Shown: in pieces, positions 1 to 5,932 of the stretch
How positions within the stretch are numbered: position 1 is the stretch's first letter
How the letters are laid out: each line of letters starts with the position of its first letter
Assembly (NCBI GenBank): GCA_947631805.1
Contig: CANRNA010000087.1
Span: forward strand, 1-7,073
Length of the DNA stretch: 7,073 bases
Direction: 5' to 3'
From: an uncultured Oscillospiraceae bacterium
GTDB lineage: Bacteria; Bacillota; Clostridia; Oscillospirales; Oscillospiraceae
Translations under genes and position numbers: made by a program
The notes under the pieces: model-generated
What the model saw: the letters and a program-made list of their open reading frames with translations, nothing else
What the model was told of the DNA's origin: nothing
The model's database searches: none

Positions 1-208
1 CGTGGTCACGGCCCGGGCCAGCCAGCTTTGCGGCTTTGCAAAGCGCCTTCTGGCCCCAGGCGAGACCATCCGGCTGATCATTCCCATCCCCCGGGAGAGC
101 CTGGAGCAGTGGGACCTCTCCATGGAGCGGCGCCTGGTCCCTGGCCGGATAGCCTGGTCGGTGTGCGACGGGGGCGAAAAGCTGCTGGAAGGGGAATTTG
201 AGGTATAA
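1..208 (+). CDS. GH3 beta-glucosidase-type glycoside hydrolase, C-terminal end only (5' truncated by window)
   Basis: The frame is open from the left edge (codons in phase from base 2) to TAA at 206-208, giving about 68 residues. They fit the C-terminal fibronectin-III-like domain found at the end of many GH3 beta-glucosidases: a 'L-GF-KR--LAPGET' strand-turn, then alternating hydrophobic strands, a 'VPG' turn near residue 47 and a final 'GEFEV' strand. In that family this domain packs against the two catalytic domains and does not carry the catalytic residues, so activity and substrate cannot be judged here. A GTG lies at base 2, but it falls inside the domain, so the gene must begin upstream. 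It is the only GH3 piece in the window and runs convergent to the minus-strand operon. Family assignment is from motif recognition; beta-glucosidase versus beta-xylosidase or another GH3 specificity is open. Confidence 0.8.
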   Translation, partial: VVTARASQLCGFAKRLLAPGETIRLIIPIPRESLEQWDLSMERRLVPGRIAWSVCDGGEKLLEGEFEV

Positions 209-233
209 CGCCGGAGCTATAAGGAGTTTATAG

Positions 234-410
234 GATGCCGCCGTCCCGTCGGCGGCGGAGCTTGCCGGGCGGTACGGAGATGCCTCCGGTGACAGATTAT
301 TCCGGTATCGGGACCTGGTGCATTTTTGGACGGGGAAATATATGCGTGAGCACAGCGTCAGGCCCCACGATATGACCGATGAGAGGGGCCATTTCAGCGT
401 GCGGCAATAG
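234..410 (+). pseudogene. Possible small gene remnant or frameshifted small ORF, unrecognised
   Basis: A frame of 58 codons without a good start is open between TAG at 231-233 and TAG at 408-410. Its codons end mostly in G or C, like real genes here, and the peptide looks protein-like (middle part RLFRYRDLVHFWTGKYMREH). A good ribosome site (AAGGAG, 221-226) stands 8 bases before ATG 235-237, but that ATG is in the next frame. Its product, ending at 373-375, starts with an unnatural Arg run and has the composition of a wrong-frame translation. A single indel in the GCC/CGG-rich stretch at 237-256 would join the ribosome site and ATG to the coding-like frame. I do not recognise the family. Alternatives are a deletion scar of a larger gene or chance openness in GC-rich DNA. 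Confidence 0.3.
237..256. other. GC-only hairpin after the GH3 gene
   Basis: GCCGCCG (237-243) and CGGCGGC (250-256) form a perfect 7-bp stem with a 6-base loop, 29 bases after the GH3 stop codon. No T-run follows, so it is not a classical intrinsic terminator. It could protect a 3' end or be incidental to the GCC/CGG-rich sequence. Confidence 0.35.
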
Positions 411-438
411 GACCAAACCGCTATAGCTGGCAAAAGGA

Positions 439-475
439 AAGCACAGTCCGTGTCTGGCAGACATGGACTGTGCTT
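439..475 (-). terminator. Strong hairpin terminator of the minus-strand operon, possibly bidirectional
   Basis: Two 17-base arms (439-455 and 459-475) pair along their whole length with one G-T wobble around a 3-base loop (GGC). On the minus strand the hairpin lies 13 bases after the stop of the membrane-protein gene ending at 489, and the following bases read TTTCCTTTTG, an imperfect U-rich tail. On the + strand the tail (GTTTGATAT) is poorer in T but may still stop read-through from the GH3 side. Convergent transcription on the two sides fits a shared terminator. Confidence 0.75.
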
Positions 476-488
476 GTTTGATATGAGA

Positions 489-1025
489 TCAGAGCTCGCT
501 GAAAATGAGATAGAGGATACCCGCCAGGACAAGGGTCCCGAGAACGACATCGTGCCACAGCTCCGAGCGCTTCCAGGCTTTCTCGTCCTCCGCGCTCAGG
601 ACCCCCGCGCCCCACGCGCCGTCAGCTATGCGCAGCCGCTTGTGCCTGGAGACGTACCAGTGAAACCAGATCGCGTATCCCAGCGCCAGCAGAAAAAGCC
701 CGGCCACGATGACCCTGAGATACGCCGTCACAGGAAAGACCGCGGCCAAAAGGCAGGCGCAAAGCAGCAGAAAGAGCGGGACATCCGCCGCGACGTATGC
801 AAATCTTCCAAACAGGTCGCGGTACAAAATCCTTCCCTGCTGCGTCTGCTTCACGTTCTCGTCATAGGCTTCCTGGGAAAACGCCATGACCAGTCCTCTG
901 ACGGATATGTATCCGATGAATACGATCCAAAAGATATCCGACGGCTGAAAGGTCAGCGCTTTTATAACGACGACTACGAAGCCCAACAGGGCCGTCAGCA
1001 GGGACATTGGACTGACCAGCTTCAT
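489..1025 (-). CDS. Multi-pass membrane protein of unknown family, last gene of the operon
   Basis: This 178-residue protein begins at an ATG preceded by a good ribosome site (GGGAGGT, about 5 bases upstream). Hydrophobic segments lie near residues 8-25, 31-48, 78-97, 101-123 and 156-176, so it is probably an integral membrane protein with five segments. Polar stretches lie between segments 2 and 3 (about 50-77, with QEAYDENVKQTQQGR) and between 4 and 5 (about 125-155, with basic RHKR). No catalytic motif or known domain is recognised. It is the fifth gene of the operon, 56 bases after the YesL-family gene, and is followed at once by the terminator. Its codons seem less GC3-biased than those of its neighbours (more GGA, AGA, ATA and TTT), which may point to a different origin. 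A role in uptake or envelope sensing is only a guess from context. Confidence 0.75.
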   Translation of the reverse strand: MKLVSPMSLLTALLGFVVVVIKALTFQPSDIFWIVFIGYISVRGLVMAFSQEAYDENVKQTQQGRILYRDLFGRFAYVAADVPLFLLLCACLLAAVFPVTAYLRVIVAGLFLLALGYAIWFHWYVSRHKRLRIADGAWGAGVLSAEDEKAWKRSELWHDVVLGTLVLAGILYLIFSEL

Positions 1026-1037
1026 GAGACACCTCCC

Positions 1038-1077
1038 GGCGGGCGCATATATGCCCGCCCAGCTTTCCCGCGAAAGC
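1038..1077. other. Two adjacent hairpins in the yesL-like / membrane gene gap
   Basis: The 56-base gap holds a 7-bp stem, GGCGGGC (1038-1044) with GCCCGCC (1053-1059) around an 8-base AT-rich loop, and next to it a 6-bp stem, GCTTTC (1062-1067) with GAAAGC (1072-1077) around a 4-base loop. No T-run follows on the minus strand, so these look more like processing or stability elements, or a weak attenuator before the last gene. The first stem lies just upstream of that gene's ribosome site (GGGAGGT on the minus strand). Confidence 0.35.
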
Positions 1078-1081
1078 GTGG

Positions 1082-1765
1082 TTATTCCGCCTCGTCCTCG
1101 TCCGTCTCGTCCGCTTCCTCCTGCTCGGGCTGGTCTTTGGGCTTTTCCAGCTCCGCCAGCACGGGGCGCAGAAGATAGCAGTCCAAAAAGTTCATGACGG
1201 AAAAGCCGATGATGACCCAGAAGGCCAGGGTCTTGAAAAAGGTGGTGACGGACAGGAGGAAGATGATGACCGGCAGGGCGTTGAGCACTACCATGACCAC
1301 CGTCCGGGGCAGCTTGCCGATGGACAGGATGGCGGCGTTTTGCAGGTGCTGGCGGAGGGTGTTCTCGTACCGGGCCAGCAGGGGGAACAGATAGGACGCC
1401 ACGGCCAGGACGATCACGATGAAGCCGATGATGACCAGGCGCAGCACCCGGGCGGCGGTGCCGGTGAGGTAGCCGTTGATGATGAGGATGTCACACACCA
1501 GGCAGGCCAGTACCAGCGCCAGGATGAGCCAGGCGATGGTGGCCTGCTTGAAGTTGGTCTTGAAGGAGTGAAAGAAGGTCTTGAACATGCCCGGCTCCCG
1601 GCCGGTGACATAGCCCTGGTCCACCCGGCACATGGCCGTGACGGCCGCGCCTATGGTCACCACCGGGACGCAGCAGACCAGAAACAGCACGTTGAGCATC
1701 ATCAGATCGCCCACCCGGCTGAGGAATTGGAAGAGGGGGTTTTCGTAATCGAGCAGCTTTTTCAT
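1082..1765 (-). CDS. YesL-family (DUF624) membrane protein
   Basis: This 227-residue protein matches the YesL/DUF624 pattern, a family of roughly 200-residue membrane proteins of Firmicutes found in sugar-uptake loci with YesN/YesM two-component systems and ABC transporters; its biochemical role is not settled. The N-terminal part (FLSRVGDLMMLNVLFLVCCVP, residues 15-34, then a G-A-A-TAM turn) is the most typical. Hydrophobic segments lie near 22-47, 74-96, 106-131, 155-173 and 177-197. The cytoplasm-like segment FKTFFHSFKTNFKQ (61-74) is the usual motif before helix 2. The C-terminal tail (about 206-227) is strongly acidic (D/E-rich). Its ATG overlaps the TGA of the upstream regulator by 4 bases (ATGA, 1762-1765), indicating translational coupling. 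No transporter gene accompanies it in this window. Confidence 0.85.
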   Translation of the reverse strand: MKKLLDYENPLFQFLSRVGDLMMLNVLFLVCCVPVVTIGAAVTAMCRVDQGYVTGREPGMFKTFFHSFKTNFKQATIAWLILALVLACLVCDILIINGYLTGTAARVLRLVIIGFIVIVLAVASYLFPLLARYENTLRQHLQNAAILSIGKLPRTVVMVVLNALPVIIFLLSVTTFFKTLAFWVIIGFSVMNFLDCYLLRPVLAELEKPKDQPEQEEADETDEDEAE

Positions 1766-2556
1766 AGGCGTTCTCTCTCCTCGCCGTCCTCCGACCGGGC
1801 CTCAAAGGCCCGCAGATCGCCGGGGGACATGCCGAAATAAGTCCGAAAATGGACGTAAAACCGGTTGAGCTGGCTGTAGCCCACGATGTGGGCGATGACG
1901 GATATCTTCTCCCTGGTGGTCAATATCAGCTGCCGGGCCCGCTCCATCCGGTAGGCCAGCAGGTATTCAGACAGCTTCATGCCGGTGTCCCGGAGGAACA
2001 CCCGGCCCAGGTACTTGCTGTTCATGTCCAGGCTCTCCCCCAGGGACTGGAGGTTGGACGGGGGGGTGCTCTGGCTGTCGGCGCTGCGGAGCACCAGCAG
2101 CATCTTGTTGGTGGTCTTGCTCATCCGGGCGTATTCCCGGTGGGTGATGGGGTCCGTGCCCCGTGGGACGTCCCCGGGGAGGGGGAAGGCGGGCAGGACG
2201 CTGGAGACGAAGGCGCGCACCTGCTCCGCGTCCAGGGGCTTTGTCAGGTGGTCCCTGGCCCCGGCCTGCATGGACCGGCGAAGCCGGTCCTCACCCCCGC
2301 CGCCGCTGTCGGTCATGGCGAAGACCGTGTCCAGCCCCACGGCCTGGAGCCGCCGGACCAGCTCCAGCCCGCGGCCCCCGCCGAGGGAAACGTCTATCAG
2401 GGCGATGTGGGGGCGGAGGTCCAGGGCCATGTCCACGGCCTGCTCGTAGGAAACGGCGGCCGCCACCATGTCCACGCCCAGGCTCTTCCAGTCGAGCAGG
2501 GACCGGATATGGCCGCATGCGGCCTCATCGCCGTCCGCCACCAGCAGTCTGTACAA
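1762..2556 (-). CDS. YesN-like response regulator: CheY receiver plus AraC-type DNA-binding domain
   Basis: This 264-residue protein has a receiver domain at about 1-115 and an AraC/XylS double helix-turn-helix at about 167-252. Receiver landmarks are phospho-acceptor D55 (ALIDVSL), T82 and K106 (LTKPLD). The N-terminal acidic pocket reads VADGDE, so the position usually filled by the second Asp of 'DDE' is G9, with D10 next to it; metal binding or phosphorylation may be altered. The second HTH carries the classic signature (VGYSQLNRFYVHFRTYFGMSP, 225-245). The linker is short, and many YesN relatives are about twice this length. The start is inferred to be TTG (2556-2554), because no ATG or GTG in frame upstream precedes the first beta-strand and an in-frame stop lies just upstream. 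It follows the beta-mannosidase gene by 24 bases and overlaps the YesL-like gene. It likely controls this or a nearby sugar locus. No partner histidine kinase is visible. Confidence 0.9.
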   Translation of the reverse strand: MYRLLVADGDEAACGHIRSLLDWKSLGVDMVAAAVSYEQAVDMALDLRPHIALIDVSLGGGRGLELVRRLQAVGLDTVFAMTDSGGGGEDRLRRSMQAGARDHLTKPLDAEQVRAFVSSVLPAFPLPGDVPRGTDPITHREYARMSKTTNKMLLVLRSADSQSTPPSNLQSLGESLDMNSKYLGRVFLRDTGMKLSEYLLAYRMERARQLILTTREKISVIAHIVGYSQLNRFYVHFRTYFGMSPGDLRAFEARSEDGEERERL

Positions 2557-2565
2557 ATGCCATCG

Positions 2566-2576
2566 CCCCTCTCTCC
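2566..2576 (-). promoter_or_regulatory. Ribosome binding site deciding a TTG start for the response regulator
   Basis: On the minus strand, GGAGAGAGGGG (2576-2566) ends 9 bases before TTG 2556-2554. A closer ATG (2563-2561) is out of frame and gives only 12 codons (MAFVQTAGGGRR) before a stop, so it cannot start the receiver domain. A downstream GTG in frame would cut into the first beta-strand, so the TTG is the best supported start. Confidence 0.55.
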
Positions 2577-2580
2577 GTCG

Positions 2581-4992
2581 TCAGCGGATGTCGTACACCG
2601 TCTTGATGAGAAGATTCTCCGCCAGCTCCTGGACGGACCTGTCCGTCCGGACCGCGACGGTGTAGGGCTGGTCGTTGGTCAGGCTGAAGCCGTTGTCGCC
2701 CAGCACGCAGTCGAAGTCCCGGAAGTCCACGTACACCCCGCGGGCAAACACGTCCGAGCGCAGGGTGAGCGCCGCCCCGCTTTCCGCCTGGGCGAAGGAG
2801 GCGGTGATATGGGGCCGCCGCCAGGCGAAATACTTGGGGGGCACCAGAAGCTCCGTCTGGCGCATGATGAAGGCGCCCTCGCCGTCGTACAGGTCGGCGT
2901 AGATATAGGTGTCGTATTTGTCGGGGGCGTTCACCGGGCAGGCGAACACGTCGCCGGAGGACAGTTTGTCGGTCCACACGTCCACGGTGTGCTCCTCCAG
3001 CACGGTCATGTCCCCCCGGCACAGGGCCAGATGGACCACGCCCCGGAAGGGGGCCATAGTCTCGTTGGCGATGTTCACGGTGAGCTTGTCCCCCTCCAGG
3101 AACAGGCCCATGGCCACCGGGGCATAGAACTTTCTGGCCGCGTAGTGCAGCAGCTTATACCTGCCGAAGCTGTCCACGCTGGACCAGGAGGCTACCGGCC
3201 AGCAGTCGTTGAACTGCCAGTAGATGGACCCCATGCACCGGCCCCGCTGGCGGCGGAAGTGCTCCACGCCGTACTTGATGGCGTCGGCCTGGAGCAGCTG
3301 GGAGGCGTAGACCAGGTTTTCCAGGGAGGTGGGGTAGAGGTAGTTGTCGGCCAGATAGCGCAGTATCTTGCCGTTGCCGCCCTTGCACTTCTGGTGGTCC
3401 TCCATGGTCCGGGAGAAGCAGTTCATCTCCTCCTCGGGGCAGAAGGAGCGGATGGTCTTCATGGAGGGGAAGCTCTCAAAGCCGTACTCGGAGCAGAAGC
3501 GGAAGTTCTGCTCCCGGTAGGCGGTGAAGGGCAGGCTCCCGTGCCACACGGCCCAGTAGTGCACGTCCCCTCTGGAGGGGCACTGGGGCTCCCGGAAGCC
3601 GCCGCCGGAGGAGGGGCTGGAGGGCCAGTAGAACACCTGGGGCGCGCATTGCTCCGCTATCTCCGGCAGAAGCCGCTCGTAAAGGCGGATGTAGTCCTCC
3701 CGCACCAGCTGGCTGTCTCCCACGCCGGGCCAGTTGAGGACCGCCTCCTCCATCTCGTTGTTGCCGCAGAGAATGGCCAGACAGGCGTGGTGGCGCAGGC
3801 GCTTGATGTTGTACTCCGCCTCCATGGTCATCTCCCACTCGAAGGCCTCCGTGAGCCGGACGTTGGCGCAGGCGATCATGATGTCCTGCCAGACCATGAT
3901 GCCGTTTTCGTCGCACAGGTCATAGAAGCGGTCGTCGGGATACACGCCGCCGCCCCACACCCGCAGGCAGTTGAAGTTGGCGTCCAGGCACTGGGTCATC
4001 ATCGCCTCCAGCCGGTCCGGGGTGACACGGGTGAGCAGGCTGTCCTGGGGGATGTAGTTGGCGCCCATGGCGAATATCTTCACCCCGTTGAGCACGAAGC
4101 AGAACTCGCTGCCCTTGCCGTCCGGGTCGGGACGGGTGCTCACGGTGAGCGTGCGCAGGCCGATGCGCCGGGTGAGCCGGTCGATGACCTGTCCACCGTG
4201 GACGAGCTCGATGTCCAGCTGGTAGAGGTTCGGCTCACCGTAGCCCCGGACCCACCAGAGGCGGGGGTTTTCCACCGTGATGGAGCCGAAGCCGTCCTTC
4301 AAAAGCACCCGCTGGCCGTCCAGCACGGCGTATATCTGGCAGTCGGGGGCGGCCAGATGGGAGGAGGCGGCGAGCTCCACAGTCACGGCTCCGGGCCGGT
4401 GGTGCTGCAAAACGGACACGTCCTCCAGCCGGTCCGTGTCGTAGCCCAGCAGGAACACGTCCCGCCAGATGCCCATGTCGGGCAGGGTGGGGGCCCAGTC
4501 CCAGCCGGACATGTAAAGGGCCTTGCGCAGATGGGCCGCGCCGGGGAGGGTGTCCCCGTCGTTGGTATAAAGGCTGTGGCGCGCGTTGGCCTGGGCGAAG
4601 TACCGGGTGGGGGAGGAGAAGTCCAGTCGCAGCTCGTTGTCTCCGGGGCGGAGGCGGGACTTCACCATATAGGTGTAGGCCCGGTGCATGTTCTTCACCC
4701 GGTCCAAAAGCTCTCCGTTGAGATAGATGGAGCAGATGGTGTCCAGACCCAGGAAGGTGAGCTCCACGTGCTCCCTGACCAGCAGGTCCTCGTCCGCCTG
4801 GAACACGGCGGTGAAGGAGCAGTCCCTGTCCGAAAGGGCCCGCAGCTCCTGCTCGTTCAGGCCGTAGAAGGGGTCGGGGATGCGCCCGGCGTCGTACAGC
4901 ACGCTGTACATGGTGCAGGGGGCCTGGCAGGGCAGGGGCTCCTGGCCCTCGCAGCGCATCGTCCAGGCTTCAATGTTCTTGCGCGTCGTCAT
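2581..4992 (-). CDS. GH2 beta-mannosidase, cytoplasmic
   Basis: This 803-residue enzyme hydrolyses terminal beta-D-mannose residues by a retaining mechanism (EC 3.2.1.25 by family). Order: GH2 sugar-binding jelly roll at about 1-185, with 'IPDPFYGLNEQEL' (38-50) and 'SGWDWAPTLPDMGIWRDV' (162-179), both typical of beta-mannosidases; an Ig-like domain at about 186-285; a TIM barrel from about 295; and C-terminal beta-domains to the end. Barrel motifs include NCLRVWGGGVYPDDRFYDLCD (341-361) and VWQDIM. The likely acid/base is E413 in CGNNE and the likely nucleophile E502 in CSEYGFESFPS, with both catalytic carboxylates present. Length is at the short end for the family. There is no signal peptide, so the substrate must be imported. 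The ribosome site GGAGG (5006-5002) sits in the last codons of the isomerase gene 4 bases upstream, implying tight co-expression. The main uncertainty is substrate: mannan or mannoglucan oligomers, N-glycan-derived Man-beta-GlcNAc, or other beta-mannosides. Confidence 0.9.
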   Translation of the reverse strand: MTTRKNIEAWTMRCEGQEPLPCQAPCTMYSVLYDAGRIPDPFYGLNEQELRALSDRDCSFTAVFQADEDLLVREHVELTFLGLDTICSIYLNGELLDRVKNMHRAYTYMVKSRLRPGDNELRLDFSSPTRYFAQANARHSLYTNDGDTLPGAAHLRKALYMSGWDWAPTLPDMGIWRDVFLLGYDTDRLEDVSVLQHHRPGAVTVELAASSHLAAPDCQIYAVLDGQRVLLKDGFGSITVENPRLWWVRGYGEPNLYQLDIELVHGGQVIDRLTRRIGLRTLTVSTRPDPDGKGSEFCFVLNGVKIFAMGANYIPQDSLLTRVTPDRLEAMMTQCLDANFNCLRVWGGGVYPDDRFYDLCDENGIMVWQDIMIACANVRLTEAFEWEMTMEAEYNIKRLRHHACLAILCGNNEMEEAVLNWPGVGDSQLVREDYIRLYERLLPEIAEQCAPQVFYWPSSPSSGGGFREPQCPSRGDVHYWAVWHGSLPFTAYREQNFRFCSEYGFESFPSMKTIRSFCPEEEMNCFSRTMEDHQKCKGGNGKILRYLADNYLYPTSLENLVYASQLLQADAIKYGVEHFRRQRGRCMGSIYWQFNDCWPVASWSSVDSFGRYKLLHYAARKFYAPVAMGLFLEGDKLTVNIANETMAPFRGVVHLALCRGDMTVLEEHTVDVWTDKLSSGDVFACPVNAPDKYDTYIYADLYDGEGAFIMRQTELLVPPKYFAWRRPHITASFAQAESGAALTLRSDVFARGVYVDFRDFDCVLGDNGFSLTNDQPYTVAVRTDRSVQELAENLLIKTVYDIR

Positions 4993-4996
4993 CGGC

Positions 4997-5686
4997 TCAT
5001 ACCTCCGCAGGGGGATATTCGTTGCACAGCAGCCGATAGGGGGGCTCGTCCTCCTCTATGGCCGGGAAGCGGCCCACGGGGGGATTGAAGCGGTTATCGG
5101 TGTTGTCGTCGTTGCACTGGCTCACCTCGCCCAGCAGGACGGGGCCGGTGCCGCTCTCCACGGTGAAGTCGTGGTAAAGGCGCTGCTGGATATGTATGCT
5201 CTCGCCGGGGGTCAGCCGTATCTGGGTCCCGGCGGGCACGGTGTAGGTGCGGCCGTCGGTGTGGACGGTCACGTCGGAGGCGTAGTCTATCTCCTCGTCC
5301 GGGAGGCTGTTGTACACCCGGATGAGCACGTTGCCGCCGCCCCGGTTGATGATGTCCTCGGTCTTGTACCAGTGGAAGTGGTTGGGGGCGTACTGGCCCT
5401 CCTTCAGGTACAGGAGCTTTTCGGCATAGACCTTGGGGTACTTGTCCGGCATGGACCGGTTGCCGTTGCGGATGGTGATGAGGGAAAAGCCCACCTTGTC
5501 AAAATCCCCCAGACCGTAGTCGGTGATGTCCCAGCCCAGCATGCAGTCCCTGACCTCGTCGTATTCATGGCCCAGGGTCTTCCACTGTTCGGGGGTGAAG
5601 TGGCAAAAGGGCGGCAGATAGCAGCGGTATTCCCGGCACATATCCTCCAGCTCGCGGAGTGCGCGGTTGATCTCGGATCGCTTCAT
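4997..5686 (-). CDS. D-lyxose ketol-isomerase (cupin, DUF1498 family); likely also D-mannose isomerase
   Basis: This 229-residue protein shows the DUF1498/D-lyxose isomerase pattern over its whole length: MKRSEIN start, LPPF at 24-27, YDEVRDCMLGWDITDYG (42-58), the cupin metal site NHFHWYKTEDIINRGGG (102-118), TPGESIHI (159-166) and the C-terminal signature NDDNTDNRFNPPVGRFP (192-208). Likely metal ligands are H103, H105, E110 and H172, with K90 in the pocket, as in characterised family members. These convert D-lyxose to D-xylulose and many also convert D-mannose to D-fructose. As the first gene of the operon, 4 bases before a beta-mannosidase, its physiological substrate here is plausibly mannose; that is inference. 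The ATG has a strong ribosome site (AAGGAGGAG, about 5 bases upstream). It has no signal peptide and is presumably cytoplasmic and Mn-dependent. Confidence 0.92.
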   Translation of the reverse strand: MKRSEINRALRELEDMCREYRCYLPPFCHFTPEQWKTLGHEYDEVRDCMLGWDITDYGLGDFDKVGFSLITIRNGNRSMPDKYPKVYAEKLLYLKEGQYAPNHFHWYKTEDIINRGGGNVLIRVYNSLPDEEIDYASDVTVHTDGRTYTVPAGTQIRLTPGESIHIQQRLYHDFTVESGTGPVLLGEVSQCNDDNTDNRFNPPVGRFPAIEEDEPPYRLLCNEYPPAEV

Positions 5687-5700
5687 GGTGCTCCTCCTTC

Positions 5701-5763
5701 CGGCGCGGATGGCGCCGCGGGTAGTGATTTTTTATTGCGTTATGATATATCCGCCAGGGGCGG
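5701..5763 (-). other. Structured 5' leader of the minus-strand operon
   Basis: From the predicted transcription start (about 5809) to the isomerase ATG the leader is about 120 bases. It holds two GC-rich hairpins: CCGCC/GGCGG around a 3-base loop (5751-5763), and CGGCGC (5701-5706) with GCGCCG (5712-5717) around a 5-base loop. The second lies next to the ribosome site AAGGAGGAG and could limit ribosome access. I do not recognise a riboswitch class or leader peptide, and no terminator-like T-run follows either stem. Confidence 0.35.
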
Positions 5764-5815
5764 GACGCTGCGATGGAAAAAGTCTCGTATAATACTTGAA
5801 GGCCGTATCGCGGCT

Positions 5816-5844
5816 ATTATAGCATATATTCTTCCCGGTGACAC
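5816..5844 (-). promoter_or_regulatory. Predicted sigma-A promoter of the isomerase/mannosidase operon (extended -10)
   Basis: On the minus strand, GTGTCA (5844-5839, 4 of 6 to TTGACA) is followed after 17 bases by a perfect TATAAT (5821-5816). A TGC directly before it makes an extended -10 (TGCTATAAT). The predicted transcript start is near 5809. A short dyad CCCG/CGGG (5834-5847) overlaps the -35 and might be an operator. No better promoter was seen between here and the ATG. Confidence 0.65.
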
Positions 5845-5851
5845 GGGTCAT

Positions 5852-5870
5852 TTTGGATGCGCTTTCCAAA
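5852..5870. promoter_or_regulatory. LacI/CcpA-like operator dyad between the divergent promoters
   Basis: TTTGGA (5852-5857) and TCCAAA (5865-5870) are perfect inverted arms around a 7-base centre with a CG step. The core at 5854-5867 (TGGATGCGCTTTCC) agrees with the CcpA cre consensus TGWNANCGNTNWCA, as I remember it, at 11 of 14 positions, with the essential central CG intact. It lies 7 bases upstream of the minus-strand -35 and 6 bases upstream of the + strand -35, so a bound dimer could affect both promoters. Catabolite control or a local LacI-family regulator are both possible; no such regulator gene is in the window. Confidence 0.45.
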
Positions 5871-5876
5871 TTTTTC

Positions 5877-5905
5877 TTGCGCTTTTGCGGGCCATGGCCC
5901 ATAAT
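5877..5905 (+). promoter_or_regulatory. Predicted sigma-A promoter of the second GH2 gene
   Basis: TTGCGC (5877-5882, 3 of 6 including TTG) is followed after exactly 17 bases by CATAAT (5900-5905, 5 of 6 to TATAAT). The transcript would start near 5912, leaving a very short leader before the GTG start. This is a moderate match placed symmetrically opposite the stronger minus-strand promoter around the dyad at 5852-5870. Confidence 0.45.
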
Positions 5906-5917
5906 GGGGGAGAAAGG

Positions 5918-5932
5918 ATGTGGAAACGGTGA
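5918..5932 (+). other. Four-codon mini-ORF (MWKR) overlapping the GH2 start
   Basis: ATG 5918-5920 opens Met-Trp-Lys-Arg and stops at TGA 5930-5932, which overlaps the GTG start of the GH2 gene at 5929-5931 (GTGA overlap). A purine-rich GGGGGAG (5906-5912) stands 5 bases before the ATG. This arrangement could allow ribosomes to re-initiate on the GTG. It may also be a chance ATG. Confidence 0.3.

Noticed and set aside
235..375. 46-codon ORF from the ATG with a good ribosome site
   Set aside because: Its product starts with an Arg run and lacks gene-like codon bias. The neighbouring frame looks more coding, so it is treated as a frameshifted remnant rather than a real gene.
450..1178. + strand open frame opposite the membrane-protein gene
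   Set aside because: Its product is low-complexity (Gln/Arg/Lys-rich and a Ser run) and it starts inside the terminator hairpin. The minus-strand frame has membrane segments and a good ribosome site.
1849..5088. Very long + strand open frame (1079 codons) opposite the mannosidase and regulator genes
   Set aside because: Its product is rich in Val, His, Gly, Pro and Gln with no domain, as expected for the antisense of GC3-rich genes. The minus-strand genes it overlaps have full catalytic motifs, ribosome sites and operon spacing.
5788..5823. Alternative + strand promoter pieces: TATAAT at 5788-5793 and TTGAAG (5796) with TATAGC (5818)
   Set aside because: The TATAAT has no -35 at proper spacing, and TTGAAG/TATAGC has 16-base spacing and a weak -10. 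The 5877-5905 pair has better spacing and lies nearer the gene.
4880..5932. Long + strand open frame (350 codons) opposite the isomerase gene
   Set aside because: It is antisense to a gene with whole-length family motifs. It runs through the promoter region and has no recognisable domain or ribosome site.
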